13,860 nucleotides of DNA. Origin: Hallerella sp963629575. GTDB taxonomy: Bacteria; Fibrobacterota; Fibrobacteria; Fibrobacterales; Fibrobacteraceae. The notes below the pieces were generated by a model. The model was not told the origin of the DNA. It saw nothing but the letters and a program-made list of their open reading frames with translations, and did no database searches. Below, piece after piece: positions 13,857 to 13,860 of this stretch. The DNA lies in NCBI GenBank assembly GCA_963629575.1, contig CAVGIM010000059.1, forward strand, positions 1-13,860, given 5' to 3'. Position 1 is the stretch's first letter. Every line of letters starts with the position of its first letter. The position numbers and the translations under genes were made by a program.

Positions 13857-13860
13857 TTTT

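Noticed and set aside
13606..13860. A genuine small protein starting at ATG 13606
   Set aside because: Its N-terminal part has no sensible composition and its C-terminal half matches the tail of an IS30 transposase only after frameshifts, so a pseudogene explains it better.
1..13860. CRISPR arrays, tRNA or rRNA genes, long repeats
   Set aside because: I saw no regularly spaced repeats, no cloverleaf-like segments with TTCGA arms and CCA ends in the gaps, and no repeated block longer than a few bases. Gaps between genes are too small for most of these.

Overview
The window comes from a Gram-negative bacterium. The codon style, the AGGGA/GGAG ribosome sites, the MacB/LolD-type exporter and the small two-helix envelope protein suggest a member of the Fibrobacterota, but this is inference because no marker in the window settles the taxon. 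Most of the window (about 1.45-13.6 kb) is GC-rich and tightly packed with ordinary chromosomal genes. The left 1.4 kb is visibly AT-richer and holds proteins I cannot name. The last 230 bases carry a decayed IS30-type transposase tail.

Layout, left to right. At 1-742 (+) the end of an unknown gene overlaps by four bases (ATGA) a cysteine-rich lipoprotein gene. At 793-1323 (-) is an exported or membrane protein with two predicted helices. From 7365 down to 1459 runs a compact minus-strand cluster. In transcription order it encodes a 91-residue helical protein, a membrane-anchored M23 (LytM) peptidase starting at an overlapping TTG, a HAD hydrolase, a GlgE-type maltosyltransferase, and a LolD/MacB-type ABC ATPase overlapping its FtsX/MacB permease. 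Divergent from it (+) are an unlisted 48-residue one-helix membrane protein and dnaN, which ends at a strong hairpin. Convergent with dnaN is an OLD-family ATPase-TOPRIM nuclease (8763-10535, -). Upstream of that is a Ktr/Trk potassium uptake pair, membrane subunit first and RCK subunit second. Divergent from the potassium pair, after a gap of only 33 bases, is a bile acid:sodium symporter (BASS) family transporter (+).

Functional themes are cell-envelope work (M23 peptidase, ABC exporter, lipoprotein), alpha-glucan and maltose-1-phosphate metabolism (GlgE), replication and DNA handling (sliding clamp, OLD nuclease) and ion homeostasis (Ktr, BASS). The most unusual points are a GlgE that appears to lack the helical S-domain insertion, an M23 domain that keeps its zinc ligands but has Gly for one catalytic His, an OLD protein with Ser at the usual Walker B glutamate, and a tiny membrane protein in front of dnaN. 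I see no clearly new multigene system. The OLD nuclease is the only candidate for defence or repair, and it stands alone.

Several very long open frames lie antisense to, or extend upstream of, the real genes. I regard them as products of codon bias and left them out.
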